From: Candidatus Accumulibacter similis
Lineage (GTDB): Bacteria > Pseudomonadota > Gammaproteobacteria > Burkholderiales > Rhodocyclaceae
DNA: 64,000 bases
Direction: 5' to 3'
NCBI GenBank assembly: GCA_013347225.1
Contig: CP054595.1
Location: 2,476,415 to 2,540,414 of the forward strand
Part shown: positions 62,501 through 64,000 of the stretch, in pieces
Layout of the letters: every line of letters begins with the position of its first letter
Position numbering within the stretch: the first letter of the stretch is position 1
Translations under genes and position numbers: made by a program
Notes under the pieces: model-generated
Told to the model about the DNA's origin: nothing
Database searches by the model: none
What the model saw: the letters and a program-made list of their open reading frames with translations, nothing else

Positions 62501-63262
62501 GTGAATTCAGTGACGATGATCGAAATGACGGCGGTGGTGCGCAGAGCGAGACCGAGTTCCCCCGGCCGGAAACTGTCCGGTCTGTTCAGCACGATCGAGC
62601 AACAGGCGCTGACGGTGGTCAGGCTGGCCGGAGCGGCGGAGGACGTCCTGCACGGACGGGAGTCTGCGCACTCGCTGCGGCTGTTCGAGCTCGATCAGCG
62701 CCGCGAGGAGCTCTGGTATCGCAGTCGCAGTGCCATCGCTGCGCTTGCCGACCAGTGGCACGGCCTTGAGGACGTCGCCTGGACGATGGAAAGTCTCGAC
62801 CGCGCTGCCGCTGGGCTGTTTCGCAGCGCCACGGTTCGCCACGCCGGCCAGCCCGGCGGCGACGGGTTGCTGGCCCGGATGCTGCGTCAGATCCGGCGCG
62901 AAGGCGAGACTCTGCAGGAAGGCTACGCCGGGCTCGCGCGCGGCTGGCCGTCCGCGCAGTTCGATGCCGACGATGCCCAGGGCAGCAGGAATCCCCTTGG
63001 CAGCTATCGCGGGCTGGCTTTGCTGGAACTGCTGTCGCCGGCGGCCGCAGGTGCGCCGTCCGCGCCGGCGGAACAACCGCTGCCGATGCACGGGCCACAC
63101 GTCGGCGCGGGCGCATCCTGGCTCACGCCGATGCATGCGGCGCTGAGCGACGTCGTTCGCGAGCTGGCTGGCGCCGCGGAAATTCTGTTGCGCCTTTCGC
63201 AGCGACTGGCCGACGGAGGCACCGGCTTCAGGCTCGGCGACGCGGGCCTGGCTCGGTCGTGA
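62501..63262 (+). CDS. Helical protein, probably PhoU/DUF47-like, not previously recognised by me
   Basis: A 253-residue cytoplasmic protein without membrane segments. The stretch LFSTIEQQALTVVRLAGAAEDVLHG resembles the first helix of DUF47 proteins (FxxIExQAxxVVxxA), and RLFELDQRREELWYRSRSAIAAL resembles the second with its acidic and Arg pattern. The middle and C-terminal parts are helical but more divergent, with a Gly/Pro/Ala-rich linker near residues 175-205. The start is uncertain: GTG 62501 (after a weak AAGAGAC), GTG 62510, ATG 62516 and GTG 62450 are all in frame. It lies 128 bases after the CYTH-CHAD gene and before another PhoU-like gene, so a role in phosphate handling is inferred. 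Confidence 0.65.
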   Translation: MNSVTMIEMTAVVRRARPSSPGRKLSGLFSTIEQQALTVVRLAGAAEDVLHGRESAHSLRLFELDQRREELWYRSRSAIAALADQWHGLEDVAWTMESLDRAAAGLFRSATVRHAGQPGGDGLLARMLRQIRREGETLQEGYAGLARGWPSAQFDADDAQGSRNPLGSYRGLALLELLSPAAAGAPSAPAEQPLPMHGPHVGAGASWLTPMHAALSDVVRELAGAAEILLRLSQRLADGGTGFRLGDAGLARS

Positions 63263-63385
63263 ACCCGGCTTCTGCCGCGGTCTGAGCGCAGCGCCATCCT
63301 CTCCGCAGGTGCCAGCGACCACCTCAGGCAGGCAGACGCAGATCACGTACAAGCAGCTTCATTTTTTTGTTCAGGAGAAGTAATC

Positions 63386-64000
63386 ATGGAGACTCAGGTT
63401 CGAGTGGCAGGGCGGTCCGCCGTCTCGACGTCGATCGGAACCACTCTTGACGGTTATCTCGACGGCGTAGCCGATGCGAGCATGATCTTCAGGTCAGCGG
63501 TAGACGCCTACCTGCGTGAGGGTTCCGAGAGAGCCTGCTGGCAGCTCGCGCGACGGATTGCCGATATCGTGCGCACGCTCGACGACATGCAGCAGACGCT
63601 GGAGATGCGTCACGCTGCGCAGTCGCCACGCAGTGTCGGTTCAGCCATGACCGAGCCGCTGACCGGCCTGAGCCGCCTGTTGAAGGACATGAAACGTCAG
63701 ATCACCGGTTTCGCCATCGAGTGCGGGTTTACCCGTTGCGGCCGGCGTGTGCCGTCACCTCTGATTGCCGACGTGCAGGAACTGACCGACGAGGTCTGCG
63801 CCGCCATCGACGTCCTGGTCGAGGCCAGCCGCTCCGGCCCGCAGGGCTGGCCGCAGCCAGTGGCGGATGCGGACAGCCGCACTGTGGGCTGGCATGAAGC
63901 GCGGGCGGACCGCCTGTCCTCAGCCCTCTTGCGCCGGATACTTGCCGACGAGGCGCTCGACGTCAAGGCGCGGCTTCTGCTCGCGCAGTTCGTCGAGGAG
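63386..64000 (+). CDS. Helical PhoU/DUF47-like protein, 3' end outside window
   Basis: 205 codons are visible. The start is the ATG at 63386 with CAGGAGA upstream and a T-run just before it. Several amphipathic helices can be seen: FRSAVDAYLREGSERACWQLARRIADIVRTLDDMQ (split across residues about 32-66), SRLLKDMKRQITGFAIECGF, LIADVQELTDEVCAAIDVLVEAS and DEALDVKARLLLAQFVEE. This is the spacing of a PhoU-like three-helix unit. It has no membrane segment. It follows the preceding PhoU-like gene by 123 bases, so this region has three PhoU-like proteins in all. The family assignment rests on pattern only. Confidence 0.6.
   Translation, partial: METQVRVAGRSAVSTSIGTTLDGYLDGVADASMIFRSAVDAYLREGSERACWQLARRIADIVRTLDDMQQTLEMRHAAQSPRSVGSAMTEPLTGLSRLLKDMKRQITGFAIECGFTRCGRRVPSPLIADVQELTDEVCAAIDVLVEASRSGPQGWPQPVADADSRTVGWHEARADRLSSALLRRILADEALDVKARLLLAQFVEE

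Overview
The window is about 64 kb of high-GC chromosomal DNA. Its gene content and order fit a betaproteobacterium of the Rhodocyclales, and the phosphate/polyphosphate gene set at the right end suggests a relative of 'Candidatus Accumulibacter'. This placement is inferred from gene families and synteny, not from a marker-gene search. I see no rRNA, tRNA, CRISPR array or complete insertion sequence.

Left end (1-7.2 kb): an RND efflux pump (3' part missing) and its membrane-fusion lipoprotein read leftwards. They diverge from an envelope-stress block: rpoE-type sigma factor, RseC-like protein, DegP/MucD protease and a glutaredoxin-like protein. The anti-sigma genes rseA and rseB usually found behind such a sigma gene are absent here.

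7.2-20.7 kb interrupts the common betaproteobacterial order (mucD-grx-lepA-lepB-rnc-era-recO-pdxJ-acpS-nagZ). It carries a MaoC-like/phosphotransacetylase fusion with acetate kinase, a decayed Calx-beta protein, a very large AAA/BTAD (SARP-like) regulator, an RTX metalloprotease with three near-identical internal repeats, fabI, a glycine-zipper lipoprotein and an unrecognised coiled-coil protein. From 21.1 to 28.5 kb the conserved lepA-to-nagZ housekeeping run resumes with overlapping start and stop codons.

28.6-42.7 kb: a caspase-like peptidase diverges from a trypsin-like peptidase. A SpoIIM-DUF4129-DUF4350-MoxR / DUF58-BPSS1780-RDD cluster follows, split by an MFS transporter on the opposite strand. 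Behind it is a scrap yard: a fragment of a repeat-rich secreted protein, a long imperfect hairpin and a decayed copy of the RDD gene tail. Then come a MAPEG protein and an ABC exporter.

43-48 kb: a beta-propeller protein, a MocR regulator divergent from a DUF2917 gene with a symmetric four-site operator candidate between them, an orphan AbiEi-type antitoxin-like protein and an EamA transporter.

48.2-64 kb looks like one signalling and phosphate region. It holds a binding lipoprotein with a 1451-residue multi-PAS/GAF kinase, a CHASE-PAS kinase with an NtrC-type (sigma-54 dependent) response regulator, then pit, a DUF47/PhoU-like gene, a CYTH-CHAD protein and two further helical proteins that look PhoU/DUF47-like (the last cut by the window end). 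Two strong sigma-54 promoter matches, before pit and before the CYTH-CHAD gene, sit just downstream of the sigma-54 activator gene. The inferred model is a sigma-54 controlled phosphate uptake and polyphosphate-handling regulon. It is the most interesting reading of this window.
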